Positions 49,614-58,897 of a stretch of DNA of 64,000 bases are shown in pieces (positions within the stretch are counted from its first letter, which is position 1; the number at the start of each line of letters is the position of its first letter). The position numbers were made by a program, and so were the translations under genes. Source of the DNA: JAJFUE01 sp039683515 (GTDB lineage: Bacteria; Sumerlaeota; Sumerlaeia; MVZB01); NCBI GenBank assembly GCA_039683515.1, contig JBDKRG010000013.1, forward strand, positions 51,552 through 115,551, in the 5' to 3' direction. The notes below the pieces were generated by a model. The model worked only from the letters and a program-made list of their open reading frames with translations. It was not told the origin of the DNA and searched no databases.

Positions 49614-50518
49614 TTTTGGATTCCTTCCGCGAATTGAATCCGCAAAATATCGCCGGCGCTGACGGTTCCGTTGGTCGGGTCGTATTGCAAGTTGATCAGT
49701 TTTTCCGGAAACGATCCGCTTGATGTCGGCCTTAATTCGGGCAGGTTATCCGGCGAGATGTCGAAGACGCAATTCGGCCCGGCGCTGATCAGGATGCAGG
49801 AGCGATCGTCCCAACGGTAGTAGGAGAATGTTCGGTCTTCGACGAGAAAGCCAAATCGATCGGATGGCAATGATGGCAGGTATGCGATCGGTGTCGTCAG
49901 GCTGTGAACCCTACCCGGTTCATAGCCCATAAAACCGGGCATCGCCGATTTCGAGTTCCATTGAGAGCGTGAGCCTGCTTCGTTTGTGCACGGCGGGTAA
50001 CAATCGTTTGCGAGATGATAGCTTTCCAGCGCGACGCTTATTTCTCGCATTTCCGATTGCACGCGTGATACCGCTGAGCGCACCGGAGCCCATCCAATGT
50101 TTGGCGTGCCAACTGCTCCAAGAAATAAACAAGCAAATGGAAGAATGTAATGCCAGCGGGCCGTGGAAGGCAGGAGCGCCAGATCCAGGATGAGCGCCAG
50201 AAAGCAAAATATGGCCGCCAACAAGTATGCCATGGATGTAGCGATGGCGACCATAACCGCAAAAAGAAACGAAAGGGCTCCGATCCACGCCATGAATGAC
50301 CGCTTGGGCGGAATAATTACGCTCAGATAGGTGAGGACCAACGCTACCGGGATCGTGGGGATGTCGCGTGGTTCTTTGAGTTTAAGGGCATCAACCACCG
50401 TCCGCTGGTTGAGATAAGCCGGAACGAAATAGATGAGCGGCACGAGAGCACAGCAAACACCGGCGAAAGCAAGGATGGCCGGCACATATCGCCCGAGGAT
50501 TTTTGTCCGTCTCGGCAT
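49610..50518 (-). CDS. Polytopic membrane protein with pseudopilin-like C-terminal domain, paralog 2
   Basis: A 302-residue paralog of the next gene in the operon, with the same plan. Four or five membrane segments (VPAILAFAGVCCALVPLIYFVP, IPTIPVALVLTYLSVII, MAWIGALSFLFAVMVAIATSMAYLLAAIFCFLALILDLAL) are followed by SRVQSEMREISVALESYHLANDCYPP. The globular part has ILISAGPNCVFDI and the tail is YDPTNGTVSAGDILRIQ. Sequence identity between the two is mostly in the C-terminal half. It is the first gene of a two-gene operon; no promoter is evident. The region is less GC-rich than the surroundings. Confidence 0.85.
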   Translation of the reverse strand: MPRRTKILGRYVPAILAFAGVCCALVPLIYFVPAYLNQRTVVDALKLKEPRDIPTIPVALVLTYLSVIIPPKRSFMAWIGALSFLFAVMVAIATSMAYLLAAIFCFLALILDLALLPSTARWHYILPFACLFLGAVGTPNIGWAPVRSAVSRVQSEMREISVALESYHLANDCYPPCTNEAGSRSQWNSKSAMPGFMGYEPGRVHSLTTPIAYLPSLPSDRFGFLVEDRTFSYYRWDDRSCILISAGPNCVFDISPDNLPELRPTSSGSFPEKLINLQYDPTNGTVSAGDILRIQFAEGIQK

Positions 50519-50640
50519 TTTTTAAACCGCCAGATTCCAAGATGTGCTTACTTGTTATCGGCCAAAACATAATGTTTGTGGGTAACGTGTTTGTAACTTG
50601 GCGGGGGTTGAATTATCGTGGGAGTGGAAGTGAGGGCGTC

Positions 50641-51492
50641 ATGGCTGAGAAACCAAAAATGATGACGACGACGCTGTGGGATTTTCCCTCGCAGCAGTAT
50701 GGCGACGAGGCGCAGGGGGATCAGGAATACCGCGGCGCCACGCCGGCCTACATCATCTGGAACCTCCTGCAGCGCTACACGCGGCCGGGCGACCTCGTGA
50801 TCGATCCGATGGCCGGCAGCGGCACGACGCTCGACGTCGCGCGCGACCTGGACTGCCGCGCCCTGGGTTACGACCTTCAGGTCACGCGCCCCGACATCTT
50901 CCGGCGCGACGCGCGCAGCCTGCCGCTCGAGGACGCCAAGGCCGACTTCGTGTTCATCGATCCTCCGTATTCCACCCACTTGAAATACAGCGGCGATCCG
51001 CGCTGCATCGGCGAGCTCTCGGCCGACGCCCCGGCCTATTACGAGGCGATGGCCAAGGTCATCGCCGAGATCCACCGCGTCTTGAAGCCCGGCCGCCACA
51101 TGGCGCTCTACGTCTCGGACTCCCAGCGCAAGGGCAAGCCGTTCCTGCCGATCGGCTTCGAGTTGTTCCAGATCATGGCGAAGTATTTCGAGCCGGTCGA
51201 TATCGTCGCCGTCATCCGCCACAACCGCACGATGCTGCGCCGGCACTGGCACACCGCCGCGATCGAGGGCAATTACTACCTGCGCGGGTTCAATTACCTG
51301 TTCATCATGCGCAAGGCCGGCGACGACGCCGACCGCCGCAAGCCCGAGCAGGTCAAGGAGCAGCTCGAATCGATGGGCGTCTTGGTCGCGGAGAAGCCGA
51401 GCGGGGCAGAGGGCGCAGAGAAAAAGAAATTCCAGCCGCGCCCCGGCAAGTTTGTCCGGCGCAAGAAAGCGCCGCGGAAAGAACATCCGTAA
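50641..51492 (+). CDS. DNA methyltransferase-like protein (DPPY type)
   Basis: An S-adenosylmethionine-dependent methyltransferase of 283 residues. The cofactor motif is DPMAGSGTT (55-63) and the catalytic motif is DPPY (107-110), in the order I then IV. DPPY suggests amino-methylation of adenine or cytosine-N4 in DNA, but RNA targets are possible. The C terminus is basic. ATG 50641 is favoured because the 46 codons upstream look non-coding. There is no restriction enzyme or specificity subunit nearby, so it is an orphan. Confidence 0.85.
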   Translation: MAEKPKMMTTTLWDFPSQQYGDEAQGDQEYRGATPAYIIWNLLQRYTRPGDLVIDPMAGSGTTLDVARDLDCRALGYDLQVTRPDIFRRDARSLPLEDAKADFVFIDPPYSTHLKYSGDPRCIGELSADAPAYYEAMAKVIAEIHRVLKPGRHMALYVSDSQRKGKPFLPIGFELFQIMAKYFEPVDIVAVIRHNRTMLRRHWHTAAIEGNYYLRGFNYLFIMRKAGDDADRRKPEQVKEQLESMGVLVAEKPSGAEGAEKKKFQPRPGKFVRRKKAPRKEHP

Positions 51493-51521
51493 TCCCAAAC
51501 GCGTGTTATCATGGACGCATC

Positions 51522-51570
51522 ACCCAGGACCCAGGACCCAGGACTAAGGACTCAGGACTCAGGACTCAGC
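51522..51570 (+). repeat. ACCCAGG/ACTCAGG heptamer repeat before the dehydrogenase gene
   Basis: Three ACCCAGG units, ACTAAGG and three ACTCAGG units end 4 nt before the ATG at 51574. They take the place of any normal ribosome binding site; AGGA inside the repeat may serve. Confidence 0.85.
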
Positions 51571-51573
51571 CCC

Positions 51574-52581
<1,008 letters not shown>

Positions 52582-52597
52582 AACGACACGGAGGCGC

Positions 52598-53005
52598 ATG
52601 ACCATGGTGTTACATTCGTATTACGGCGCGATCGAGCAGGCGTTCGAAGCCTCGATGCCGCGGTCGGGCCCCTCGTCCGCCGGCACGGCCACGATCGTCG
52701 ATCTGCAGAACGCGATCGACCGCCACCGGCTGATCATCCAGTCGCTCCTCATGCTCCTGCTCGACAAGCAGGTGATCACGGAGCCCGAGCTCAAGCGGTG
52801 GCTGGAGTACATGGACCAGCTCGACGGCCGGGTCGACGGCAAGCTCACCCCGGACAAATCGCCCTCGACCTGCCCCCAATGCGGCCGGGTGAGCCCGCCC
52901 AGCGCGCCGCGCTGCATGTATTGCCACGCGGACCTGGCCGCCAGCGTCCTCGACCGCCGCGCGCAATCCGGCGCGCAAACCACGCCGCCCCCGCCGCAAA
53001 AATAA
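52598..53005 (+). CDS. Small zinc-ribbon protein, unknown function
   Basis: A 135-residue protein. A helical N-terminal half (VDLQNAIDRHRLIIQSLLMLLLDKQVITEPELKRWLEYMDQLD) is followed by a zinc ribbon with CPQCG and CMYC, and a Pro/Gln tail. GGAGG lies 3 nt before ATG 52598; ATG 52604 with 9-nt spacing is an alternative start. It follows the dehydrogenase by 16 nt and ends at a terminator. I do not recognise a named family. Confidence 0.8.
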   Translation: MTMVLHSYYGAIEQAFEASMPRSGPSSAGTATIVDLQNAIDRHRLIIQSLLMLLLDKQVITEPELKRWLEYMDQLDGRVDGKLTPDKSPSTCPQCGRVSPPSAPRCMYCHADLAASVLDRRAQSGAQTTPPPPQK

Positions 53006-53025
53006 ACCGGAACCATAAAAAAAAG

Positions 53026-53053
53026 CCCCTCCATCTCGCGATGGAGGGGTTTC
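53026..53053 (+). terminator. Rho-independent terminator
   Basis: A perfect 10-bp stem CCCCTCCATC / GATGGAGGGG with a TCGC loop, preceded by an A-run and followed by TTTCT. It closes the dehydrogenase/zinc-ribbon operon. Confidence 0.88.
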
Positions 53054-53205
53054 TGAAAATCCCACGCCCCGATAGGCTGAGATTTGTCCCTCTTGCAAGT
53101 GACTTTTCAATCAAGCCTGTAACCCATTTTGGCCATTGTATCCATTCCCGGATTCGGCGCTATAGGGGTGATGCTGAGATTCCGCATGGGGAATTCCCCT
53201 AATTG

Positions 53206-53269
53206 CGGATTTCGGATTGCGGATTTCGGATTTAGGATCTGGGATTTAGGATTTCGGATTCAGGATTTC
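53206..53269 (+). repeat. GGATTTC heptamer repeat
   Basis: About nine degenerate 7-bp units (GGATTTC, GGATTTA, GGATTGC, GGATCTG) in a 330-bp gap without a gene. The translated frame FGFRIADFGFRIWDLGFRIQDF is an artefact of the repeat. Confidence 0.85.
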
Positions 53270-53385
53270 CTTCGGTCATTTGGTGGTCTTCCCCAACTCC
53301 GGATTGCGCAACCCATTTGATTCGCGTTAGGATTGGTCACTGGCTCACAACCACGGCTGACAATTTTTTGCTGGATCGATAACGC

Positions 53386-54324
53386 ATGCAGACCGAATCC
53401 GACCTCAGGTTCCGAAACGCCCTGCTCCGGGTGGTGGAGCAGCGCCGCCGCCGGGCCGAGCGCCACGTCGCGGACGCCTCGAAGGACCTGACGCGGGCCG
53501 TCCACGAGCTGCGCCGGATCTGCAAGGAGCTGCGGGCGCTGTGGCGGATCGTCCGGCCGCTGGTCGGCGAGGAAACGTTCTCGCGCGAGAACCTGCGCCT
53601 GCGCGACGCCGCCCGCGGCATGGCCGGCGCCCGCGACGCCGTCGTGATGCTCGACACGCTCGAGCGGATGAGGCGGTGCCGCCGCGGCCGCGCCGCCCGC
53701 GCCGAGTGGCGCGAGGCCGCCACGGCCCTCCGCGAGCAGGTCGCCCGCGCCCACGGCGAGTCGCTGGCGCCGGCCTCGGTCGAATCGCTCGAACCCGCCT
53801 TCACAGGGATGCTCGAGGCGGTCCGCGCCACCCACGACGAGCTTCAGAAGATCCAGCCGGGCGAGTCGGGGATCACCTGGCAGCCGGGCGTCGAGCAGGT
53901 CTACCGCCAGGGGCGCAAGCGGATGAAGCAGGCCTATGCGAGCGGCGTGGACGCGGACTTCCACAACTGGCGCAAGAGCACCAAGTATCTGTTCTACCAG
54001 CTGCGGCTGCTCGAGCGGATGAAGCTGGCGCGGCCCGGCAAGCGGGTCAAGGCGTTGAACAGCCTCGAAAAGCTCCTCGGCCGCGACCACGACCTCGTGC
54101 TGCTGCGCGAGCGGATGATCTCGCTCGCGGCCGGCGACCACGCCCCCGGCGCCCTGGTCATCGACGACCTGGCGCGCGCCTCGGAGCGCCACCGCAAGCT
54201 GGCCCGCAAGCCCGGCAAGAAGCTCTTCGCCGCCAAGCCGGCCGGGTTCATCGGGGCGATCGCCAAGCCCCCCCGCGCCGAGCGGCCGGAGTTCCCCCCC
54301 GCCGAGGAAACAACGGAAGATTGA
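53386..54324 (+). CDS. CHAD domain protein
   Basis: A 312-residue cytoplasmic protein. CHAD domains are helical bundles with conserved basic residues thought to bind polyphosphate or other anions. Diagnostic parts: KDLTRAVHELRRICKELRALWRIVRPLVG, the Arg/Asp-rich RDAARGMAGARDAVVMLDTL, DADFHNWRKSTKYLFYQLRLLE and LNSLEKLLGRDHDLVLLRERM. It has no CYTH domain. The start at 53386 has no clear ribosome binding site. There is no polyphosphate kinase nearby. Confidence 0.92.
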   Translation: MQTESDLRFRNALLRVVEQRRRRAERHVADASKDLTRAVHELRRICKELRALWRIVRPLVGEETFSRENLRLRDAARGMAGARDAVVMLDTLERMRRCRRGRAARAEWREAATALREQVARAHGESLAPASVESLEPAFTGMLEAVRATHDELQKIQPGESGITWQPGVEQVYRQGRKRMKQAYASGVDADFHNWRKSTKYLFYQLRLLERMKLARPGKRVKALNSLEKLLGRDHDLVLLRERMISLAAGDHAPGALVIDDLARASERHRKLARKPGKKLFAAKPAGFIGAIAKPPRAERPEFPPAEETTED

Positions 54325-54342
54325 TCCGTCGGCAGCGGCCGT

Positions 54343-54369
54343 CGATTTTTGGTTACGGTTACGAGCATG
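54343..54369 (+). repeat. Diverged hexamer leader repeat before the TPR gene
   Basis: CGATTTTTGGTTACGGTTACGAGCATGA, a short, diverged copy of the hexamer family. It has the same orientation relative to the downstream gene, 17 bp before its ATG. Confidence 0.6.
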
Positions 54370-54386
54370 ATATGTGAGGTTGCATC

Positions 54387-57300
54387 ATGCGGCGAAATTT
54401 TCCGTGCATGTTCATCCTGTTTCTGACGGCGTTGATTTTTGAGGCAAATGCCGATGCCGCGCCGCAGCCGGTCCCGAAGATCACGACCGGGCCGGTGCTT
54501 CCCGATGGCTCGTTCAACCCGATCGCGCCGATCAAGGCCAGGCTGACCGATGACCCGGCCACGCTGATCCGGATGAACAACTGGCGCGCTCGGTATCAAG
54601 CGGCGCTCGGCGGCGCTCGGCCGGCGGCGGACCGGCCCGGCTTTTATGTCTACACGTTCCTCGACCGCACCCGCGAGGGAATCGGCGTGCAATTTACATA
54701 CGGTTGGCGCCTCGTCGGGTCGGCGGCCCTGGAGTGCTGGACCGACGCGCGCATGGCCGGGGGGGATCCCCCGAGGCATTACGGCCTGCCGGTGGTCGAT
54801 GAGAATTCGACGCCGACGCAGCCGGCGCTCGACGAGTGGCTCGCGCAGGCACTGGACGATCCGGCCACGGCCGGCGCGCGTTACATCATCTCGGGCGCCT
54901 ACGAATTTTCCCCGCAAACCAAAATCACCATGCTCACGATCAAGATGATCGATCGCCGGAAACCCGAATCCGCATCGACCCTCTGCACGGTTTCGGTCGC
55001 CGATGACAAGGATTTTGTCCGGCTCGCGGCGGGCCAGCGCGAGGCGGCGCGCGCGATGACCGAGAAACTGATCGCAGGCGACGCGATCAAACGGCGCGAG
55101 CCCCCCACGTCCGGCGCCGAACAGATCGGCCTCGAGAAGGAGCTTGGCTGGGTCGCGCGCATGTTCGACTCGAACGACAGCTGGGCGATCATGGACGGCA
55201 TCGACCAGGCGCTGGCGCTGCAGGCGATCCTGCCCGGTGAGACCCTGCCGCTGCAAGCCGCCTGTTACGGGATGATCGAGCTGGAATGGGCCTTCTGCGA
55301 TTACTCCGACCAGAACATGTACGGCATGGATTACATCATGCGCGCGTTCGCGCTGGCGCAGGTCGCGGTGGCGATGGACCCGAAGCCCTCCATGTCGCAG
55401 CTCAACTGGATCTACGGCACGGCGGGGTTCGCGATCGACCGCAAGCGGCTCGCGGGCGCGATTCCAGGGATGGACACGAGCCGGGCCGGCCGCGAGCTGG
55501 AGACCTACCGCAACTTCGTTCTTGGCGATTTCAAGGCCGAGCATAGTGCCGAGCAGCTGGCGGTGATCCCCGACTGGCACATCATATGGCTGGAGTCCGA
55601 GCAGGCGAGGTATTCGGGCACGAGCCCGTTGCGCGCTTATTTCAACGAGCGCGTCGAGAACTGGCAGGCCTGGCCCAGCCACGACCTGTTTTTCGAGGCC
55701 GCGGTCGTCGACCAGAAAGACTGGAACCACGACGAAGCCAACAAGAACCGATTTGGCAGTCTGCTCAAGGCTTCGACCATCCTCACGCGGCAGACGGTCG
55801 CATCCGAGCTGGCTGCGATCCTGTCGGCCCAGAAATCCGGCACGGCCGTCGCCGAGGTTTCCGAAATCACCGGCGTCGAGGCCGGCCTGTTGCGGATGGA
55901 CGACTACCACGCGCTGCGCACGAACCTTGCCTCCTCCTTCAAGGAGTGGGAGCCCCCTTTCCCGCCGCATCCGGCTTATGCCGTGCTCAAGTGGATGGAC
56001 CAGCAGGCCGACGCGATGGCCGCGGACGCGCTGTTCAGCGAGGCGGCGACCGGGTTTCTCGGCTTTGAATTCACGCCGCTCGAGCGCGTCCGTTTCGCGC
56101 AGCGGCACGACCACCTCGGTCCGCTGGCGCTGACGCAGTATGAGGCCAACCGCCTCGTCGCGATGAATGTCGCGATGGATGTCGCGAGCGCTTATTTCAG
56201 CGCGCGCCCGGAGAACGCCGCCGCGCACGCGGAACAGGCCGGCTGCATGGTGCGGTGGGTGGAAAAGGGCGACGACGTGCTCGACCAGTGGATCGCCGCG
56301 CGCCAGAACGCGCTCAACCTGTTTCCGATCGAACAGAACAATTACTTCGGCATGGGCAGCAGTTGCTTTTATGTCGACCGGCAGCAGACCGGGATGAGCT
56401 ACATTCGCGAATATCTGCGGCAAAACCCATACAGCGCGACCCGGAACCAGAGGATTGGCGAACTGTTCCGGCGCTACGGCTATCACGCGCTCGCGGTCGA
56501 GTTCCTCGGCGAGGCGCTCAAGGAACGGCCAAAGCGATACGACCTCGCCAACGAGCGGGCGTGGTCGCTCGTCGAGATGGGCCACGCGAAGGATCCCGAG
56601 GTCCGCAGGACGTTCGGCGCCCACGTCCACGAGCTGCGCGGCAACAGCAGCTTCCATGCCGCGAACCTGAGGTACCTGTTCTATTGGGACCAGGACATGA
56701 ACGCCGCGCGCGAGGCCGCGCTGTTCTACATGCAATGCAAGCCCGAGAGCATGGCCCCGATCGACTGGCTGATCAGGATCGAGCTCAAGGACGGGAACAC
56801 GTCCGCCGCGCTCCACTGGCTGAAGCTCGCCCCGCCGGCCGAGGTGGCGAAGAAGCGTTCGCGGCTTGCAGACTACTACGCGCAGCTGGCCGGTTATTAC
56901 CTCGATCTCAAAATGCCCCGCGAGGCGGAGGCGATGATCGCGAAGGCGGCCGATGAAGACGAGTGGGACAGCGACGTGATTGACATGATGGGCCGCTATT
57001 ATTGCGCCATGCGCCAGTACGACAAGGCGTTCGCGGAGTATCAGCGCCAATACGATCGCTTCGGGCCGAGCGCGGAGCTCTACCTGAACATGGCCGATTG
57101 CCTGTACCAAAAGGGGATGAAGGACGAGGCCTACCGGTTGCTCGATGACCAGGTCGCGCGGGTGCGGCGCGGCTCCGGCATGGTCGACATGATCCCGAAG
57201 ATGATGGAATACTACGCCGAGCGCGGCGAAAAGGAAAAAGCCCGGGACCTGATGAGATTTCTGCTCAACTCGGGCACGCGGACCCGCACGCGCATCTCCG

Positions 57301-57398
57301 ACACGCTGAACAGCTACAAGAAACTTGATCCCGAGGAAGCAAAACGGATCTGGGACCGGATCGACGAGATCATGGCCGGCCCGCAGACGATCGGGTGA
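54387..57398 (+). CDS. Large secreted TPR-like protein, unknown function
   Basis: A 1003-residue protein with an N-terminal signal peptide (MRRNFPCMFILFLTALIFEANADA). The first third has a globular domain (FYVYTFLDRTREGIGVQFTYGWRLVGSA, IISGAYEFSPQTKITMLTIKMID). From about residue 630 on there are tetratricopeptide-like helical pairs (AVEFLGEALKERPKRYDLANERAW, ALHWLKLAPPAEVAKKRSRLADYYAQLAGYY, AFAEYQRQYDRFGPSAELYLNMADCLYQKG). It is probably periplasmic, acting in protein-protein contacts. GAGG precedes the ATG. It ends one base before the convergent rfaE2. Confidence 0.85.
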   Translation: MRRNFPCMFILFLTALIFEANADAAPQPVPKITTGPVLPDGSFNPIAPIKARLTDDPATLIRMNNWRARYQAALGGARPAADRPGFYVYTFLDRTREGIGVQFTYGWRLVGSAALECWTDARMAGGDPPRHYGLPVVDENSTPTQPALDEWLAQALDDPATAGARYIISGAYEFSPQTKITMLTIKMIDRRKPESASTLCTVSVADDKDFVRLAAGQREAARAMTEKLIAGDAIKRREPPTSGAEQIGLEKELGWVARMFDSNDSWAIMDGIDQALALQAILPGETLPLQAACYGMIELEWAFCDYSDQNMYGMDYIMRAFALAQVAVAMDPKPSMSQLNWIYGTAGFAIDRKRLAGAIPGMDTSRAGRELETYRNFVLGDFKAEHSAEQLAVIPDWHIIWLESEQARYSGTSPLRAYFNERVENWQAWPSHDLFFEAAVVDQKDWNHDEANKNRFGSLLKASTILTRQTVASELAAILSAQKSGTAVAEVSEITGVEAGLLRMDDYHALRTNLASSFKEWEPPFPPHPAYAVLKWMDQQADAMAADALFSEAATGFLGFEFTPLERVRFAQRHDHLGPLALTQYEANRLVAMNVAMDVASAYFSARPENAAAHAEQAGCMVRWVEKGDDVLDQWIAARQNALNLFPIEQNNYFGMGSSCFYVDRQQTGMSYIREYLRQNPYSATRNQRIGELFRRYGYHALAVEFLGEALKERPKRYDLANERAWSLVEMGHAKDPEVRRTFGAHVHELRGNSSFHAANLRYLFYWDQDMNAAREAALFYMQCKPESMAPIDWLIRIELKDGNTSAALHWLKLAPPAEVAKKRSRLADYYAQLAGYYLDLKMPREAEAMIAKAADEDEWDSDVIDMMGRYYCAMRQYDKAFAEYQRQYDRFGPSAELYLNMADCLYQKGMKDEAYRLLDDQVARVRRGSGMVDMIPKMMEYYAERGEKEKARDLMRFLLNSGTRTRTRISDTLNSYKKLDPEEAKRIWDRIDEIMAGPQTIG

Positions 57399-57399
57399 A

Positions 57400-57885
57400 T
57401 TATTTGCCGTTGGCGCGGATCTTTTCGATCAGGGCGGTCGTCGAGCGGCCCTCGGCGATCGTGAGGACGCGCACGTCGGCCCCCCACGCGAGCGCCACCT
57501 CGCGGCCGACGACCCCCTCGACCGGATACGTCCCGCCCTTGACGAGGACTTCCGGCTTCATCTTCTCGAGCAGCGGGATCGGCGTGTCTTCGCTGAACCA
57601 CGTCACGTAATCGACGCACGCGAGGCCGGCGAGGACCTCGAGCCGCTCCTGAAGCTTGAGCACGGGGCGCCCCTCACCCTTCAGGCGCCGAATCGAGTCG
57701 TCGTCGTTGATCGCGACGACGAGCGCGTCGCCGAGCGCGCGCGCCTGCCACAGGTAGCGCAGGTGCCCGACGTGCAGCAGATCGAAGCAGCCGTTGGTGA
57801 AGACGATCTTGCCGAGCTCGCCGCCGCGGCGGCGGCCGTCGAGCAGGCTGATGAGTTCGTCGGATGAGTAAATCTTTTGGCGCAT
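57400..57885 (-). CDS. rfaE2: D-glycero-beta-D-manno-heptose 1-phosphate adenylyltransferase
   Basis: It activates heptose for lipopolysaccharide core synthesis. The 161-residue protein is the stand-alone cytidylyltransferase-like half of HldE. Motifs: NGCFDLLHVGHLRYL with HxGH, LVVAINDDDSIRRLKGEGRPV, EVLVKGGTYPVEGVVG. ATG 57885 is chosen because the 47 upstream codons read the Lys/Glu-rich tail of the neighbouring gene region. Its presence argues for an outer membrane (inference). Confidence 0.93.
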   Translation of the reverse strand: MRQKIYSSDELISLLDGRRRGGELGKIVFTNGCFDLLHVGHLRYLWQARALGDALVVAINDDDSIRRLKGEGRPVLKLQERLEVLAGLACVDYVTWFSEDTPIPLLEKMKPEVLVKGGTYPVEGVVGREVALAWGADVRVLTIAEGRSTTALIEKIRANGK

Positions 57886-57907
57886 GATGGGATGGGTCCT
57901 GCGGGAT

Positions 57908-58711
57908 TTATTTTTCTTCGGGTTTGTCTTCGGGTTTGTCTTCGGGTTCGTCGTCGGACTTTTCCGCTTCTTCGATCGCCGGCATGAAAATCTGTTCCTG
58001 TTCGCGCAGGCGGCCGGCTTCGCCATGGTTTTCTTCCAGGTGGACGTCGGCGGACGGGGTCGGTTCGATGCGCACTTGCGGCTCTTCGGCGAGCGGGGCG
58101 CGCGCGGGCGGGACCGGCTCCGGCTCGGGCTCGGACTCCGGGCCCGGCTTGAGCGCGAGGTTTTTCTCGTCGATGTCCAGCAGCAGCGTGATGTCGTCGA
58201 TCTTCTCGATGCCCATCACCTGGCTGAGCCCGTCGCGCACGGCCTGCTTGATCTGTTCGTCGATCACGGGCAGGCTTTCGATCGGCTGCACGCTGATCGC
58301 GGCATTCACGGCCAGGTTGCTGGCGCCCGTCTGGCGCACACGGACGCGGCTCGAGATCACCGCCGGGTGGCCGTCGATCTGGAGCCTGATGAACTTGAGG
58401 ATCGCGCCGGGGTGGATCAGCATCGACCCGCCGCTGACGGTGCGGACGCGCAGCGGCTTCGGCCGGCGGGTCCAGACCGCGAGGCATAGGACCCAGTAGA
58501 CCGCGAGCAGCAGCAGGATCCCCGCCGCCCACAGCCGCGGCGCGAGCGCGCCGGCCCCGAGCGGGCTCATCCACGCCGGCATCCAGCCGAGGAGCCGCGT
58601 CAGGATCGGGTCGGGCCCCAGGTTCCACAGCCCGCCGATGAACCGGTTCGCGCTGACGGCCAGCACGATCAATAGCAGGATGCTCAGGACAAGTCCGCGC
58701 AACACTTTCAT
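57908..58711 (-). CDS. amaP: AmaP-like alkaline-shock membrane anchor protein
   Basis: A 267-residue protein. Two N-terminal membrane helices (VLRGLVLSILLLIVLAVSANRF, LWAAGILLLLAVYWVLCLAVW) flank a short loop. The cytoplasmic domain resembles Asp23/AmaP proteins: VSGGSMLIHPGAILKFIRLQIDGHPAVISSRVRVR. The C-terminal third is acidic and Pro-rich and ends in EDKPEDKPEEK tandem units. GAGGGG precedes ATG 58711; the frame upstream has no good start. It is followed 22 nt later by rfaE2. In Firmicutes the partner is Asp23, not seen here. Confidence 0.75.
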   Translation of the reverse strand: MKVLRGLVLSILLLIVLAVSANRFIGGLWNLGPDPILTRLLGWMPAWMSPLGAGALAPRLWAAGILLLLAVYWVLCLAVWTRRPKPLRVRTVSGGSMLIHPGAILKFIRLQIDGHPAVISSRVRVRQTGASNLAVNAAISVQPIESLPVIDEQIKQAVRDGLSQVMGIEKIDDITLLLDIDEKNLALKPGPESEPEPEPVPPARAPLAEEPQVRIEPTPSADVHLEENHGEAGRLREQEQIFMPAIEEAEKSDDEPEDKPEDKPEEK

Positions 58712-58737
58712 GGTTTGCCCCTCGTTCGAAACAATTA

Positions 58738-58803
58738 AACCACCAAGCCACAAAGATGTGAAGAAAGCAAGGTTTTCCCGGGAACGCCGATCTCCTGATT
58801 GGC
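58738..58803. repeat. ACCACCAAG repeat and a GCCGATC palindrome
   Basis: ACCACCAAGCCACAAAG-type repeat at 58738-58757, then GCCGATCTCCTGATTGGC at 58786-58803, preceded by GGAAC. Both are families found elsewhere in the window or in other genomes as intergenic repeats. Confidence 0.6.
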
Positions 58804-58823
58804 GGATGTCTGATCCGCCCAGC

Positions 58824-58868
58824 AAACCGCCCCGGCAAGCTTCACGCTCGCCGGGGCGGTTTCATTTT
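58824..58868. terminator. Strong hairpin after clpP, weak T-run on either side
   Basis: AAACCGCCCCGGC / GCCGGGGCGGTTT, a perfect 13-bp stem with a 13-nt loop. On the plus strand CATTTTTG follows. For clpP and tig on the minus strand the T-run is short, so it may end their transcription inefficiently. A GCCGATC palindrome copy follows at 58870-58888. Confidence 0.65.
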
Positions 58869-58869
58869 T

Positions 58870-58888
58870 GCCGATCGGGAGATCGGCG
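58870..58888. repeat. GCCGATC palindrome, copy next to clpP
   Basis: GCCGATCGGGAGATCGGCG, in inverted orientation to the copy at 58786. The two flank the hairpin at 58824-58868, ten nt before the clpP stop. Confidence 0.7.
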
Positions 58889-58897
58889 TTGCCTGGC

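Noticed and set aside
53129..53320. A 63-codon frame with FGFRIADFGFRI-type repeats
   Set aside because: It is the translation of the GGATTTC heptamer array, with no ribosome binding site or conserved domain.
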